A stretch of DNA of 64,000 nt from Mytilus galloprovincialis (Eukaryota; Mollusca; Bivalvia; Mytilida; Mytilidae). The DNA lies in contig NC_134840.1 in the NCBI RefSeq assembly GCF_965363235.1, forward strand, positions 96,298,416 through 96,362,415, given 5' to 3'. Below, piece by piece: positions 1 to 11,516 of the stretch. Numbering within the stretch: the stretch's first letter is position 1; the number at the start of each line of letters is the position of its first letter. Position numbers and translations under genes: made by a program. The notes below the pieces were generated by a model. It was not told the DNA's origin. It saw only the letters and a program-made list of their open reading frames with translations, and did no database searches.

Positions 1-1194
1 TTCCACTAAATGAGCAATATAAGGTATCGTTACGGACCTGTGTAAAGTAATTCTATGCACGGACTATTTTGACAAACATATGGACGGAAATTAAGAATAT
101 AACAATTGTAGCCTTTGTATGAGGTTAATACAAGTCAATATATTCCTTAACTCCATATTAATAAAACTTTAATAGTTTTTTTTTTATGAATGGGAATTTG
201 AATAACTTAGAATAATAATCTGCAGAAAGATATATTCACCAAACAAAACGTCGCGTGCTTTTACTTGTATAATTTAGGTAAAAAACTTTGATGTCAGTTG
301 GGTTTGGTAAATAATGTCAATTACATGCAGTTCTCCCAGAATATTGCATAAAATGACTATAACTGTATCATTTTGCAAAGCAGTATCGTCACCACTGATC
401 GAAATAATTTAATCGGTATAAAAGTATACAATACATTTATTTGACGCATTTAGTACATACAATACAGTAGTTGATACTTGAGCAGTCAAATGCAAATCGA
501 GTATTCATTGCACAAAGTAATTGTGATTCAACAGTTCATGGGAATCAGTAAAGTAAACATATAACTGCTAGTTTCATTAGCTTATTATGACAGACATTGG
601 TTAGAGGTATAGGGGAGGGTTGAGATCTCACAAACATGTTTAACCCCGCCGCATTTTTGCGCCTGTCCCAAGTCAGGAGCCTCTGGCCTTTGTTAGTCTT
701 GTATTATTTTAATTTTAGTTTCTTGTGTACAGTTTGGAAATTAGTATGGCGTTCATTATCACTGGACTAGCATATATTTGTTTAGGGGCCAGCTGAAGGA
801 CGCTCCGGGTGCGGGAATTTCTCGCTACATTGAAGACCTGTTGGTGACCCTCTGCTGTTGTTTTTTATTTGGTCGGGTTGTTGTCTCTTTGACACATTCC
901 CCATTTCCATTTTCCATTTTATGACATATCATAACATTCTTTGTATAGCATACAGTGCCGATCATGGTTTTTGTTTCTACATGCCAGACTGAATATGGAT
1001 CATTTACTGGTATTAATATTATGTCGCATATAATCAAAAATATCTCTAAAGCATAACATTTATATTTTGTTAAAGTGTATTCTCGGTACATGTTTTCTAA
1101 ACAGAGTATCTTCAATGATATTTAAATTGTAAAGCAATGTTGCTACGTTTACCCTCAGTTGTGTAGATTATTGTCTTTATATTTATATTGCCAG
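1..1194 (+). other. Intron of gene A (5' part off the window)
   Basis: No coding exon is recognisable. The expected preceding exon (active-site Ser, GTSxSAP type) is absent on the + strand, so it lies upstream of base 1. The stretch is AT-rich and carries one interspersed repeat at about 590-905. The acceptor AG at 1193-1194 ends the intron. Confidence 0.6.
590..905 (+). repeat. Interspersed repeat, GC-richer family with an inverted copy near 59.95-60.24 kb
   Basis: The block includes 'AACCCCGCCGCATTTTTGC', 'GGAGCCTCTGGCCTTTG' and 'GACGCTCCGGGTGCGGG'. The reverse complement of the same order of phrases is at about 59945-60245, and a partial copy at about 31635-31770. It has no coding frame of note. 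Similar sequence is common in mussel genomes as far as I recall, but I cannot name a superfamily. Confidence 0.75.
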
Positions 1195-1304
1195 TCCAAA
1201 CCTGACCTGGAGAGATATACAACATCTGATTGTTTTCACATCAAACAGGAATGGTTTTAATGACACGTACTCTGAATGGTCTATCAACGGGGCAAATAAA
1301 GAAT
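1195..1304 (+). CDS. Gene A exon (end of S8 domain, 'PNLTWRDIQHLIV')
   Basis: Acceptor 'TTGCCAG' and donor 'GAAT|GTGAGT'. After one carried base it reads PNLTWRDIQHLIVFTSNR and ends at ...GANKE. This matches the furin-family segment following the active-site Ser helix (family form N-x-N-L-T-W-R-D-x-Q-H). The exon is 110 bp, the same length as homologous exon 10 of gene B (32140-32249). Confidence 0.9.
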
Positions 1305-1309
1305 GTGAG

Positions 1310-2010
1310 TTTCTCAGGGGAAAATAATAATAAATAAAAAAAAAGCTCTCAGACTATCCAAACAAAAACCAAAGTTCAAAAAAGGATTATTTAGTTTTAA
1401 ACCAAAGGCAAAGTATACTGAAAGGACATAAACCCTCGTTAGTTGATAATAAATTGACATTGCCATGCCTAAACACGACAAAGACAAACAGACATAGAAC
1501 CGCACACAAAGCACAACATAGAAAACAAACGACTGTTAAACACAAATCAAACGAAACACTCTGCGTGATTCCTGGATCTCCGAAAGGTCAAGCAGAATTT
1601 CATCCACATGTGGCACTCGTCGTTTTGCTCATATAAGTACAGACCCGGTGATAAAGGGGAACAGGATTGTTGTTTTGACAATTGAAACATATCCATCATC
1701 ATCTGTCAAACATATATTCTAAAACACTCAACCAGCTCATGGTATCGTCCGTATAATTAATAAAGCGTTGATTTTAACTTCCTCACTTAGAACTCTTGTT
1801 TAAATATCTTCCTTGTAAGCAGCTACCTTCCTGGAGGAAAGCATGGTATGAATATCAAATAAACTGGCAGATATGTAGTCTGTATTCATGCGCTCCTATA
1901 ATGATGCTAAATGGAAAGTTCAAAATTGGGAAGATTAAATCCTCTCTTTTATCCGAAATTTTAGTTTTCAAAACCCAACATAAAATTAAAACTGGTGACA
2001 CAATTTGCAA
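1310..2010 (-). mobile_element. Decayed Penelope-like element fragment (C-terminal RT tail plus 3' tail)
   Basis: On the - strand 1920-2000 encodes a KREDLIFPILNFPF-type stretch. It resembles the KRDDFNFELINFPQL segment of the better preserved copy near 10.45 kb. It continues through frameshifts and stops into the 3' tail shared with copies near 2.2, 21.3, 41.6, 44.6, 54.8 and 61.7 kb. It lies inside a gene A intron, antisense to the gene, and is not functional. Confidence 0.65.
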
Positions 2011-2174
2011 AACCCTTGTAGGTATTTTTTAATGAGTGAAATTTTGTCTATTCCGTTAAATGCTTGTTATCTTTATGAACTAATCATACAACTTGAAATA
2101 CATTTCGTATTGCATTGTACTTATTTCATACAATTTGATCTTATAACAGGACAACCGTACAATAATTAATTTCG

Positions 2175-2620
2175 ACATTTTGAGACATCAATAGAGTGGC
2201 AAAAGATATCAGAGGGACATACAAACTCATAGGTTGATAATAGAATGACAACGTCATGGCTAAAAGAGAAAATGACAGACAAACAAAATAAAGTACACAA
2301 GACCCAACACAGAAAACTAAAGACTAAGCAACACTAACCAAACCAAAACCTATTTGTTCTCAGTTGCACCAGTTGCTAAACAAATCCTGCTACACATGTG
2401 GCGTTAATTGTGCTGCTCATTACAATTGATTACAAGCCCGGTTAACATTCTAATTCGGTATGTTACATTCGTGGAAAGGTCACGGGATTGTAGTTTCGAC
2501 ATAAGGAGCATATCCAATATCATATGTGAAGCGGATATTCCGTAACAGTCAACTAAATCGTGATGTCGTCCGTAAAATTTACGAAGGAATGATATATGTG
2601 AAAACAAAATCCACAAATGA
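2175..2620 (-). mobile_element. Second Penelope-like element 3' fragment
   Basis: The - strand frame at 2404-2616 contains KFYGRHHDLVDCYGISASHM, equivalent to KKFIGRNQDLVDKYSVSTSQ at about 10.25 kb. The adjoining sequence to 2180 is the same 3' tail found in several solo copies in the window. It is a truncated, dead copy. Confidence 0.7.
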
Positions 2621-2707
2621 TTATTTTTCTATTTCAAACTTTTTTTAAATTGACTGATTAATTGCATATTCTTCAAATATATTATTTTTTGTTTTTTATA
2701 TTGATAG

Positions 2708-2825
2708 TTAGCCAGGTTCTAGGTTTTGGTCTGCTGGATGCGGAAGCTATGGTAAAGTACGGAAAACATTGGGTAACAGTTCCAATTCAACAAACGTGCC
2801 GTTCATATACAAGTTCTCCAGCGTT
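2708..2825 (+). CDS. Gene A exon (S8 / P-domain linker, 'FGLLDAEAMV')
   Basis: Acceptor 'TTGATAG', donor 'GCGTT|GTGAGT'. It reads SQVLGFGLLDAEAMVKYGKH followed by WVTVPIQQTC. This is the hallmark end of the kexin-family catalytic domain (FGxGLLDAxxMV) and the Cys that opens the P-domain region. It is 118 bp, equal to exon 11 of gene B. Confidence 0.92.
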
Positions 2826-3569
2826 GTGAGTATTTACAATAAAGTGATATGGGTTTTTTTTTCTTACTGCGTATGGCTGGTTTTGTTAATTTGCTATCAA
2901 TTAAATCGTTAAGAGAACATTTAGTAGGAAATCTATAGCAATCAAATCCTATTTATTAAAATTAAGAAAAAAAGATACAAATCTACAGACCGTACCTTGA
3001 CCTATACTCGTTTACTTTTATTAATTGTGACTTGGATGAATAGTTGTAACATTGGCACCAATACCACTTCTTCCTTTTTCTATTAAAGAAACGTTCGTGT
3101 AAACTATGATTAACTAATAAAATGATACCCACTAGTCTTGTCTGTCGGTAATTGCTATACCATAAATGATGTGTTTTAAATACTCCATTGCGTCATACAA
3201 GACCAAAACAAAATAAATATTCAAAAAAGGGCTTAAATGGTTTTTGGGAGTATACAAAAGGTCATCAAAAGTTTATTATTTTAATTTATATGAAAAAATA
3301 GAGGGAGGAAATGACATCAAAAGCTTTTTAAACATTTTGTGCTCACTTTACAACGGCCGGTAAAAAAAAGAAAAATTTAACAATAAAATTACGGCATTGT
3401 ATACAATTGTTCAATATTAAAATTAAAAAAGAAAAATATTTCTAGATTGCGTTTGTGCATGTCCTTTCCTTCATAATTTGTAAACCCAACCCTCTGGCTT
3501 TTTTCTTGACACCACACGTTTCCCGACGCAATTTATTGTTTTTCAAACAATCAGATTTATTTATTAAGT

Positions 3570-3950
3570 GCACGGACGCATCATTGTAAATATAACGGAA
3601 TTCGACGAGACTGTCATCAAAGTGAGAGGGTTAGCGCTATAAAACCAGGTTTAATTCACCATTTTCAACATTTGAAAATGCCTGTACCAAGTCGGGAATA
3701 TGACAGTTCTTGTCCATTCGTTTTTGATGTGTTTTGCACTTCAACTTTGTACTTGTTTGGCTTTATAACTATTTTGATATGAGCGTCACTGGTGAGTCTT
3801 ATGTAGACGAAACGCGCGTTTGGCGTACTAAATTATAATCCTGATACTTTTGATAACTATTGTCATTTGATTTTGCCATGTGATTATGGACTTTCCGATT
3901 GGATTTTCCTCTGAGTTCAGTATTTTTGTGATTTTACTTTTTATTTGTCT
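3570..3950 (+). repeat. Interspersed repeat family 1 copy with a family 2 insertion
   Basis: Family 1 phrases (AAATGCCTGTACCAAG, GAATATGACAG, GACTTTCCG, AGTTCAGTATTTTTGTGA) run left to right. A family 2 fragment at 3781-3860 ('ACGAAACGCGCGTTTGGCG', 'TAATCCTGATACTTTTGAT') interrupts them. Other family 1 copies lie near 4.8, 9.3, 18.9, 23.0, 23.4, 24.2, 34.0, 52.0, 56.4 and 62.0 kb. Confidence 0.8.
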
Positions 3951-4381
3951 TATAACAGTGTTGTGAGGTATTTATTATCTATTGAATGATCTCATGTATA
4001 AGCAGTTAATTTTAATCATAACAGTAAACATTCTTGAGATTATTGTTCGTCGCTCATTGATCTCTATCTTGATTTTCTTTTACGTTTTTGTTTTTGTTTT
4101 CTATTCTATTAGTTTGTTAATGTCTGTTGTTAAATGTTCATTTCAATCCCGTTCTTTGCGATAAAATGTTACAGAAGCATATACATGTACATTGTAGTAA
4201 TCGCTCTGTATAATGGTTCTAAACTGGTAGTAAAGGTAATAAACATGTATTATTTTGTTGTAATAGCAATTTATGCTATCCAAGCACTCCATGTCGGCAG
4301 AACGTCTTACATTCAAACAATTTGACTTTAATGTCAATCAGAATCTCCGTAGTAAAAGTATATTTCGTATTTTCATTATAG

Positions 4382-4692
4382 GAGTACCAATACCTCGGCA
4401 TCTGATTCTATTACTATAACGTCTGGTGACTGTTCATCTCTAAACTATCTTGAGCACGTGTTGGCTCATATTACCTTCTCGTACACAGGCTTCAGAGGTG
4501 TAACACAGTTGTATTTGGTATCTCCATCTGGTACCAGAAGTCATCTATTACACTACAGGTATAATGATGCTGTTGATAACGAACCAGCAGGGACTCTAAT
4601 CTGGACCTTTATGTCGGTACATTTTTGGAAGGAAAATCCAATTGGAAGTTGGAGCCTAGAAATTAGTTCGTACATCAATGATATTATAACTG
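4382..4692 (+). CDS. Gene A exon (P domain)
   Basis: Acceptor 'ATTATAG', donor 'ACTG|GTAATA'. It encodes about 104 residues. They include LEHVLAHITFSYTGFRG, VSPSGTRSHLLHYR, WTFMSVHFWKENPIGSW and LEISS, the standard beta-sandwich P domain that stabilises kexin-type catalytic domains. The usual RGD tripeptide of this loop is RGV here; gene B keeps RGD. Confidence 0.93.
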
Positions 4693-4799
4693 GTAATAAA
4701 AATATAGTTTTAATCGCATCGTTTCGGATTTTTAAGCATGAAACATCTTTCTGTGTCCTTGCTGTTCATAGATTATAAATGATCAAGGTCAACGTCAAA

Positions 4800-4980
4800 A
4801 AGTGTAGTGTAAATTTAATCCACCATTTTCCATATAAGAATCTGCCTGTTCCATGACTATGACAGTTGTTATCAATTCGTTTGATGTGTTTGAGCCTCTG
4901 GTTTTGTCATTTGATTACAGACTTTTTAAATTTTCCTCGGAGTTCTGTATTTTTGTAATTTTACTTTTTGCTACTACATT
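4800..4980 (+). repeat. Interspersed repeat family 1, truncated copy
   Basis: Contains 'AATCCACCATTTTCCATAT', 'CTGCCTGTTCCATGACTATG', 'TCGGAGTTCTGTATTTTTGT'. Same orientation as the copy at 3.6 kb, with a shortened middle. Confidence 0.75.
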
Positions 4981-5344
4981 TTAAGGACAGCTGTGAAAAC
5001 GACGAAATGAATTATTATTGATAAATAATGCTTGCTTATATGGACATACATAACATATATACAGGAATGATTTTGAATACTTCTAATCAGTGAATTACTC
5101 GGAAAAAGGATGAATAATAATCCATTAAGGAAGCCACATATGAATAAAACAAAAAAATGAATAACCTACAACAAGCTCACAAATAATATTTTGCTATGCG
5201 AGCACACACGACAACAATGGAGTAATATTATATCATTTGGAGTTGCAAAACTATGAATTATTGACAGATATTTATTCAAGGCAAGTGTATTGTGTTCCTG
5301 AATTCATATTGCACTGAATTTAATCTTGTTTTATATAATTTTAG

Positions 5345-5401
5345 TTTCGTTAGACAGCTGGTCTCTCACGCTTTATGGAACTTCTGTAGATCCATGGCCA
5401 A
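5345..5401 (+). CDS. Gene A exon (last P-domain strand)
   Basis: Acceptor 'AATTTTAG', donor 'CCAA|GTAAGT'. It reads VSLDSWSLTLYGTSVDPWP, matching the family's closing P-domain strand (W-x-L-x-L-Y-G-T). The homologue in gene B is 22597-22665. Confidence 0.9.
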
Positions 5402-5898
5402 GTAAGTAACTAATACAATACAAGACAAACTGAAAATTAATCTTAAATTGTTTACATACATATGTGTAATATATAAATCCATTTGTTATTGGTGCAAAAT
5501 GTCAAAACAATTGTTAGATTTAAAAAGCGAAATTCATATACTAATAACCGTTTGAGAAAAGAAATCTAGATTTAATGCTTTCATCTTGAAAACAACAACA
5601 GTCTTTATTTCCTACTAGTATTTACTTATATTTGAATATCGATCATTACATTCATTAGTATCGATTTACTAAAAATATTTAGTTTAGAATATTATGGCAT
5701 AACTTTCATAAATATTTGTTCAGAAATAAATTCCATGTAATTAAGTCATTTCATTGAAATTAAAACCAAATTTTCACGAATGACTTTCATCATATACATT
5801 CACATAAAACATTTCGCAGCAGCTACATTGTTTTTAAATTGCATATATAATTCCGATATTTTTAAAATGATTGTTTTGACTTTGAGATATCTTCGTAG

Positions 5899-6210
5899 GC
5901 ACTGAAGCCACAACTTCCGCAATTTTATCAGAAAGCACAACACAAGATATCATTACGACCAATGAGTTGAAGAACGAGGTATCAACTGAACCTACAACTC
6001 AAAGCACCATAACAGTTCAAACTACTAAAGTTACTAGTGCATCTACAACGCAGAGCAGTACAATTTTCCAAACAATTGAACATCAAACAGACATAACAAC
6101 GTTCGTTCCAACATCAAGGGATATAACTGAAACGACATTGATGCACACAACACAAACAGCTACACCAAGACATACAAAAGAAAAAGTTATAACAAGCACA
6201 ATGGCTACTT
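5899..6210 (+). CDS. Gene A exon (Thr/Ser-rich stalk)
   Basis: Acceptor 'CTTCGTAG', donor 'CTACTT|GTAAGT'. About 104 residues dominated by Thr, Ser and Gln (for example TTQSTITVQTTKVTSAST). It has few charged residues, looks like an O-glycosylated spacer before the membrane, and has no conserved fold. The open frame, good splice sites and compatible phase support it. No counterpart exon was found in gene B. Confidence 0.85.
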
Positions 6211-6934
6211 GTAAGTACTGATAGTATATTTTAGGTACAAAAAAAATGAATTTCAATTATGCGGTATATTGCTTTTCAGGAATACTGGAGTTTGATAACA
6301 ACATCCAGTTAAAAAGAAATCGAACCGATCTCACATGAATTGTCCCAGAATTTAAATAATAACAGTCTCCACTCAACGCGTGTCATTTTCAGAGCAGGAT
6401 CTACTTAACTTTTAACATAACCTAACATCTTAAACAATAGAGGTAGGGTTCGTGTTGCGCAGTTTTAATGTTGCCATATTACTGTCAGTCTGTAAAACAA
6501 AGTTTCAATTAAAGTAAGAAATTATAGTTTACCATTCTATCCGAAGACATTTATTTTTCAAAATGGTATTTCATCAGTTTTAAATTGCAACTGCGGTATA
6601 CTACTGTTGCCTTTATTCATACGTGTGAAATTATATGAATGAATTTAGATAGGTTTACCTGTATTTGTACATGTTTGTACATATGTATCATGTTATAATG
6701 GAATCGTTCTGGGTGTGGAATTTTCGAGGTTGGTTTGAGAAAGAGAGAGCGCAGACCCTGTTTTACACGACGTGTTGTATCCTGTGGCGTTCTTTTTGTT
6801 AGCTCTCCTAAATGCGTAATGATTTTTTTATTTCAGATACGTTTTCCTCATACCAACAATTTTTTCTGTAATGTACGCAGCTTGTATTCTAATGAAATCA
6901 ATGATTATTTATATATATTCCATGAAATTTTCAG

Positions 6935-7035
6935 TTAACGATACCAATGGCACTATAATAAGCAGAGGTGTTGGAGTGTTTATTACAATTATCTCCATTG
7001 CTGGGGTAGTGTTTGTTACTTATGCAACAAAATAG
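6935..7035 (+). CDS. Gene A terminal exon (transmembrane anchor and stop)
   Basis: Acceptor 'TTTTCAG'. It encodes NDTNGTIISRGVGVFITIIS, then IAGVVFVTYATK and stop TAG at 7033-7035. There are two N-glycosylation sequons (NDT, NGT) just before a hydrophobic helix, and only about four residues follow it. It lacks the cytoplasmic sorting tail typical of furin; gene B has a longer basic tail. Confidence 0.88.
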
Positions 7036-7118
7036 AGACTTAAAAAGTTAGTATTACATTCACTATTCGTCTACAATATGAACGTGCTGAAGTTAAGTTG
7101 CTTAATATTAGTAATAGT

Positions 7119-7124
7119 AATAAA
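7119..7124 (+). promoter_or_regulatory. Candidate polyadenylation signal of gene A
   Basis: AATAAA lies 84 bases after the gene A stop. A second AATAAA lies at 7305-7310. Which is used cannot be told from sequence alone. Confidence 0.5.
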
Positions 7125-7429
7125 TATGACTCAACGCTTATTTAAGTGTTGTCCGAATTCAATAATAATAGTTTCAAATTGGGTCAACAATCCTTAGTAA
7201 AAAGTAAAATTGTCTATGTACAGTTCCGTTATAACAATTGCCGTTTAGACTTCTTTCACATTCAAATAGCTTGTGTCCGCTAATTTAATTTAAATGTATT
7301 ACTAAATAAACGCCTGATCGATCTGTTTAGCATAACAACCGCTTCAAGCTATCCTCTATCCGGTGTTAAAAAACAAATAGGACGACAAGTAAGGTCAAAT
7401 TTTACTTCTTTTTTATGTCCTTTTTTTAG

Positions 7430-7745
7430 TCTATAGATATAGGAAGATGCCAGAAGTGTCAATGAGACCACTCTCCATCCAAGTCACAATTTAAAAAGTA
7501 AACCATGATAGCTCAGGAAACGGTCTTCAACACGGAGTTTATGTTCACACCGAACAACAAGCTATCAGGGGCCCCAAATCACTAGTGTAAACCCATTTAA
7601 ATGGGAAAACCAACGGTCTAATCTACATAAAAACGAAAATACGAGAAACACTTTTGAACTAGATAAACAGACGACAACCACTGACATTAAATTCCTGACA
7701 TGAGCATGTTGAGGGCTGATAATGATCCTTGATTGTCTCCCTCTC
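7430..7745 (+). repeat. Interspersed repeat family 3
   Basis: Contains 'ATATAGGAAGATGCCAGAAG', 'CTCCATCCAAGTCACAATTT', 'GGTCTTCAACACGGAG' and 'AAAACCAACGGTCTAATCTA'. Partial copies are near 14.4-14.55 kb and 45.0-45.12 kb, and in reverse near 41.8 kb. Confidence 0.75.
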
Positions 7746-7749
7746 TCTT

Positions 7750-9250
7750 ATAATAGTCACAATCAATCGTGTGATACCTATTGAGAGAGGCATGTGACGA
7801 GCTCAAACTTTTTACATTTATCTTTCAACTATTCGTCTGAATGTTTTAAAGAACAAAGTTATATTATTAAAGCTGTAACAACACGAGAAAGACGATTGTT
7901 TCAAAGAATTTGGTAAAAAAACTTATGCAGATAATTGTGCGACTTGTAGTTTTTACCGTACGAGTAATAAAATAGATATTATTTTTTTTTTTATTATTTT
8001 ATTTTTTGCTCCAGGGGCACCTGTTTCTTATGGTGATGTTATATTGGTATGGCGTTATAGATTTCTCTTTTGTAAATTTGGAATCTTTTCAGGATATTCT
8101 TCCCCTGCTTTGTTTTGTTTTTAAAAGCAATTGTCAGTCTGATCTATTATCATAAAAAATTATTATGCCGTGTACATTCGAATGAAGACCGTCGAATTGT
8201 ATTCTTCAATGATGAGAATATTTCTAGGTTAGCTTGCTTCATTGGAAAATAACTTTCACAAAGAAACATTTATCAATGTAGAAAAGTTAACACTCATTTC
8301 AAATTCTATAAATTGTACAAAGTAAGACCATATGAATAAATCTGTAGATAAGGTAAACATCAATGAAACATGTACACCACCAAACAAAACTCCAACAAAA
8401 AAAAAACATTCCTATTATACTTAGTCGGTTATTCTAAGCAAAGTATACTGTAATTATAAGACATACATTTTTTTTTATTCATTTCTAGATATGACAGGAA
8501 GAAAAAAACAGAACTATAAGGATTATATAACAGGAAACAGTTTCCAGTGATTAATGCAGTATATTGTAGACGGGTACGGTGTTATATTAAACAAATCCTT
8601 ATTTCTACATTAAAGGAAACATATTACCGTATGTCTTGCTACCTCGAACCTAAGTATATAGTCAACAAAGATAGCCGATCGTACGCGTTTATCAATAATT
8701 ATTTTATAAAGAACATGTACCCTAGTCAAACACAAAAATAACCAATTTATTAAACTTATCTGCTTACAGTAAATAAGATCATCAACATTTTTTTCATCTT
8801 TTGTATACCTCTTTTATTATACATATTAAATCAAGCAATAAATCACGCGTCTAGATGATGACTATGTTGTAAAGTATACATGTACGTTATGTCTTTAGAG
8901 AACGATCATTTAACCACAAAATGGGGTTATGTTTTATTACTAAACAAATATTCTGATTCTCAAATTGACAAAAAAGAATATTTTGTTCCAGCAGAGGACA
9001 AAGAAAAATATTCTGAACCAAGAATTCCCCATTCCTGATGGTGTTAGATGCTAAGAAAAAAATTTGATTGGTAGAGTTGAAAAATTGAATACAATTTTTT
9101 TTACGAGAAAAAAATATCTGACTCAAACAAAAACCAAACCCAAACGCCTTGAAGTTAAATGGTTGCTCCCTTGCTGTCCTAACTGGTTTCCCTTTGTACC
9201 CTTTTAAATTGCCCTTTCCTTAAGTTATGTATCGTGCAATTGGAAATTGT
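7750..9250. other. Non-coding stretch downstream of gene A
   Basis: AT-rich, with T-rich runs near 7981-8010. No exon with both coding character and splice sites was found on either strand. Short open frames at 8547-8741 (+) and 8887-9126 (-) have biased, low-complexity translations and no recognisable motif. Confidence 0.45.
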
Positions 9251-9254
9251 AACT

Positions 9255-9530
9255 ATAACACGTCTAATAAGTAAAATCACAAAAATACTGAACATAGAGG
9301 AAACTCAATTCGGAAAGTCCATAATGACATGGCAAAATTAAAATACAAAACGCATCAAAAACGAATGGACAAGAACTGTCATATTCCTGACTTGGTACAG
9401 GCATTTTCAAATGTAGAAAATGGTGGTTTAACCCTGGTTCAATAGCGCTAACCCTCTCACTTTGATGACAGTCTCATCAAATTCCGTTATAGTTACAATG
9501 ATGTGTTAACTAAACAGACACAATAAATAA
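9255..9530 (-). repeat. Interspersed repeat family 1, reverse copy
   Basis: Phrases 'AAATCACAAAAATACTGAAC', 'GGAAAGTCCATAATG', 'CATATTCCTGACTTGG', 'AACCCTCTCACTTTGATGAC' in reverse order and strand relative to the 3.6-kb copy. Confidence 0.8.
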
Positions 9531-9884
9531 AATAGTCAAAATATGGGAACAGCAGTCATCATCGTGTAACAATTTTAAAAGGGAACAATTTAACAAAAAC
9601 ATCTATCTACAAACAAATTCATTGATTTGCGTGTCTGACGTCAGAAAATTTTATACGGCACATATGTTTGTCGTTCAATGTACATACAAACAATTTTTAT
9701 AATTTCACATATGCAATGTTAGCATACAGGGTTAAAAAATCAACAGGATGTAAGAATAAATTTCAGAAATAGACCGAGATTTAAAATAGTCCAAAAGATA
9801 TATATAGAATTTATAAGAATCCACAAATAGCTTATTCCACTACGCGATTGAATAATTTTGACGTTTATGGTTCAACGCATTTTG

Positions 9885-11335
9885 TCATTCATAATAGAAA
9901 TTTATCATAATGACATGAAATCGAACAATATCATACTGACGGGATCTTATAAAGTACAGAGTCACGTTATAAGAACCAAAGAAACACAAAAAGTTGCATA
10001 TACAAAACACACCACCAAAAAATGAAAGACAATACAAACACATTGACGGGATGTATAAGTACCGAGCCACGTCAATTATTGCATAAAACCATCCAACAGA
10101 AAAAGTAATATTATTAATAGAACAAATACAAATGAAAGAACAATAAAAGACGTTGTTAAGATGATAAACAATATCAGTACGCAGAATCTTTAAATCAAGA
10201 TCATCATGTATTATTTGTGAAGTTGATACGGAATATTTATCAACAAGGTCTTGGTTCCTTCCGATAAACTTTTTTAGTAAAAGGACGAGACGTTCTTTGA
10301 CATACCCCTGGATCATCAACTTTCTCCTCAGACACTGATGACGTTTTACAAAGTCTGAGAATGAGCTGCAAGCTCTTGAATATCGAATAAGTTGGGAAAT
10401 ATATATCCCATATGCAGGTAAAGTTGGTATATTGCTACTAAGTTGGGGAAAATTTATTAATTCAAAATTAAAATCGTCTCGTTTGTCATAGATTCTGGTA
10501 CTGAGATGACTGTGTAAGTAAAATTCGAGATATCAGTCTAAAAATGAAGCGGAGGAAGCCGTGTCTGTTGTTTCTTTAATTTCTAGTTCTGGGGGATATA
10601 TTAATGGAACCCTATCAGAAAAGTTCGGATTGTTTATGGAAAGAACATCATCAATATATCTGAAAGTCAAATTAAATAATCTGGCTTCTTTGATCCTCTT
10701 GTTTTTGACAAGTGTCTGGAGGAACTCCGATTCATATGAAAATAAGAAGAGGTCGACAAGAAGAGGCGCACAGTTTGTTCCCATAGGAATGCCGACAATT
10801 TGTTGGAAAAGTCTACCTCCAAACTCAACAAATATGTTGTCGATAAGAAACTCCAGCATACTGACCACTTGTTCTTCTGTGTAGCATGTTTAACCTTCTC
10901 GTTTGTTACTATTAACGAAATATGCCTTATGAAATCCCAAAGTAATAAATTTATAGCGTATGCTACCATGTTTATGTTGAAAGGCATTGTGGATGATTTC
11001 TTTTAGGCGATTTTTCAATTTCAATTGGGAATGGTGGTATTCAGGGTTGAAAAATCAAAAGTTTTGATAGAACTAATTTCAGAAAAAGACCGAGATTTAA
11101 AATTGTCTAGAAGTTCTTTAGAATTTTTAAGAATCCACATATGGTTAATACCACTACGCGAGTAAACAGTTTCACAGTATTTCTGAAGACCCTCTTTCAC
11201 TGCGGACAGAACTTTAGTCATTATAATGGACGATTCTTTAGAGGAACACGAAGATGAGCCAGCAATATACCGTTGTTTGTACGGAATTTTTGAAGCTTTG
11301 GTATCCAATACAAACAAGGTAATCCTCCGATTTGG
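9885..11335 (-). pseudogene. Degraded Penelope-like retrotransposon reverse transcriptase
   Basis: Read from 11317 downward on the - strand. RYIAGSSSCSSKESS and YCETVYSRSGINHMWILKNS with TFDFSTLNTTIP lie at 11021-11317. After a break, KLKNRLKEIIHNAFQHKHGS lies at about 10.97 kb. GRLFQQIVGIPMGTNCAPL and the catalytic YIDDVLSINN box lie in 10533-10868. After a stop, LPAYGIYISQLIRYSRACSS lies at about 10.4 kb and the KKFIGRNQDLVDKYSV tail at about 10.25 kb. At least two frameshifts or stops separate the pieces, so it is inactive. The RT assignment is firm from the YIDD and GIPMGTNCAP motifs; the Penelope-like class is my best reading. No endonuclease domain was identified. Confidence 0.8.
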
Positions 11336-11477
11336 TGTTCAATGTAATGTTTATTGAAGCCATGAAGGACTTATGATTTGCTAAAATCTCATCCTTGTCA
11401 AATGATATGTCTTTGTATGTGTGATTACCTGAGTGCTCCTATATACTCAATTCCTTTACAAAACATTCGTTGTAATA

Positions 11478-11516
11478 CAATTTACTAAATTATAATCCTG
11501 GTACCTTTGATAACTA
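11478..11516 (+). repeat. Family 2 repeat, short fragment
   Basis: 'ACTAAATTATAATCCTGGTA' followed by 'CCTTTGATAACTATT' matches the end of family 2 copies at 3.8 and 35.2 kb. Confidence 0.6.

Larger units (their letters stand above)
1195..7035 (+). other. Gene A: furin/kexin-like proprotein convertase, 3' part (six exons, membrane-anchored form)
   Basis: Six exons (1195-1304, 2708-2825, 4382-4692, 5345-5401, 5899-6210, 6935-7035) join in compatible phases to give 335 residues and a stop. They encode the end of a subtilisin-like S8 domain, a P domain, a Thr/Ser-rich stalk of about 104 residues and a single transmembrane helix ending four residues before the stop. Kexin-family convertases cleave precursor proteins at basic sites in the secretory pathway; that role is inferred here from homology. 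The exons with the catalytic Asp, His, Asn and Ser are not in the window and should lie upstream. Gene B on the other strand is its paralogue and shares its exon boundaries. Whether gene A is catalytically intact cannot be judged from this window. Confidence 0.88.

Noticed and set aside
825..1115. 96-codon frame on the - strand
   Set aside because: The first part is inside the 590-905 repeat, and the rest is intron of gene A with no motif or splice context.
9885..10319. 144-codon frame on the - strand as an independent gene
   Set aside because: Its N-terminal part is the Penelope-like RT tail, and the remainder is low-complexity 3' sequence.
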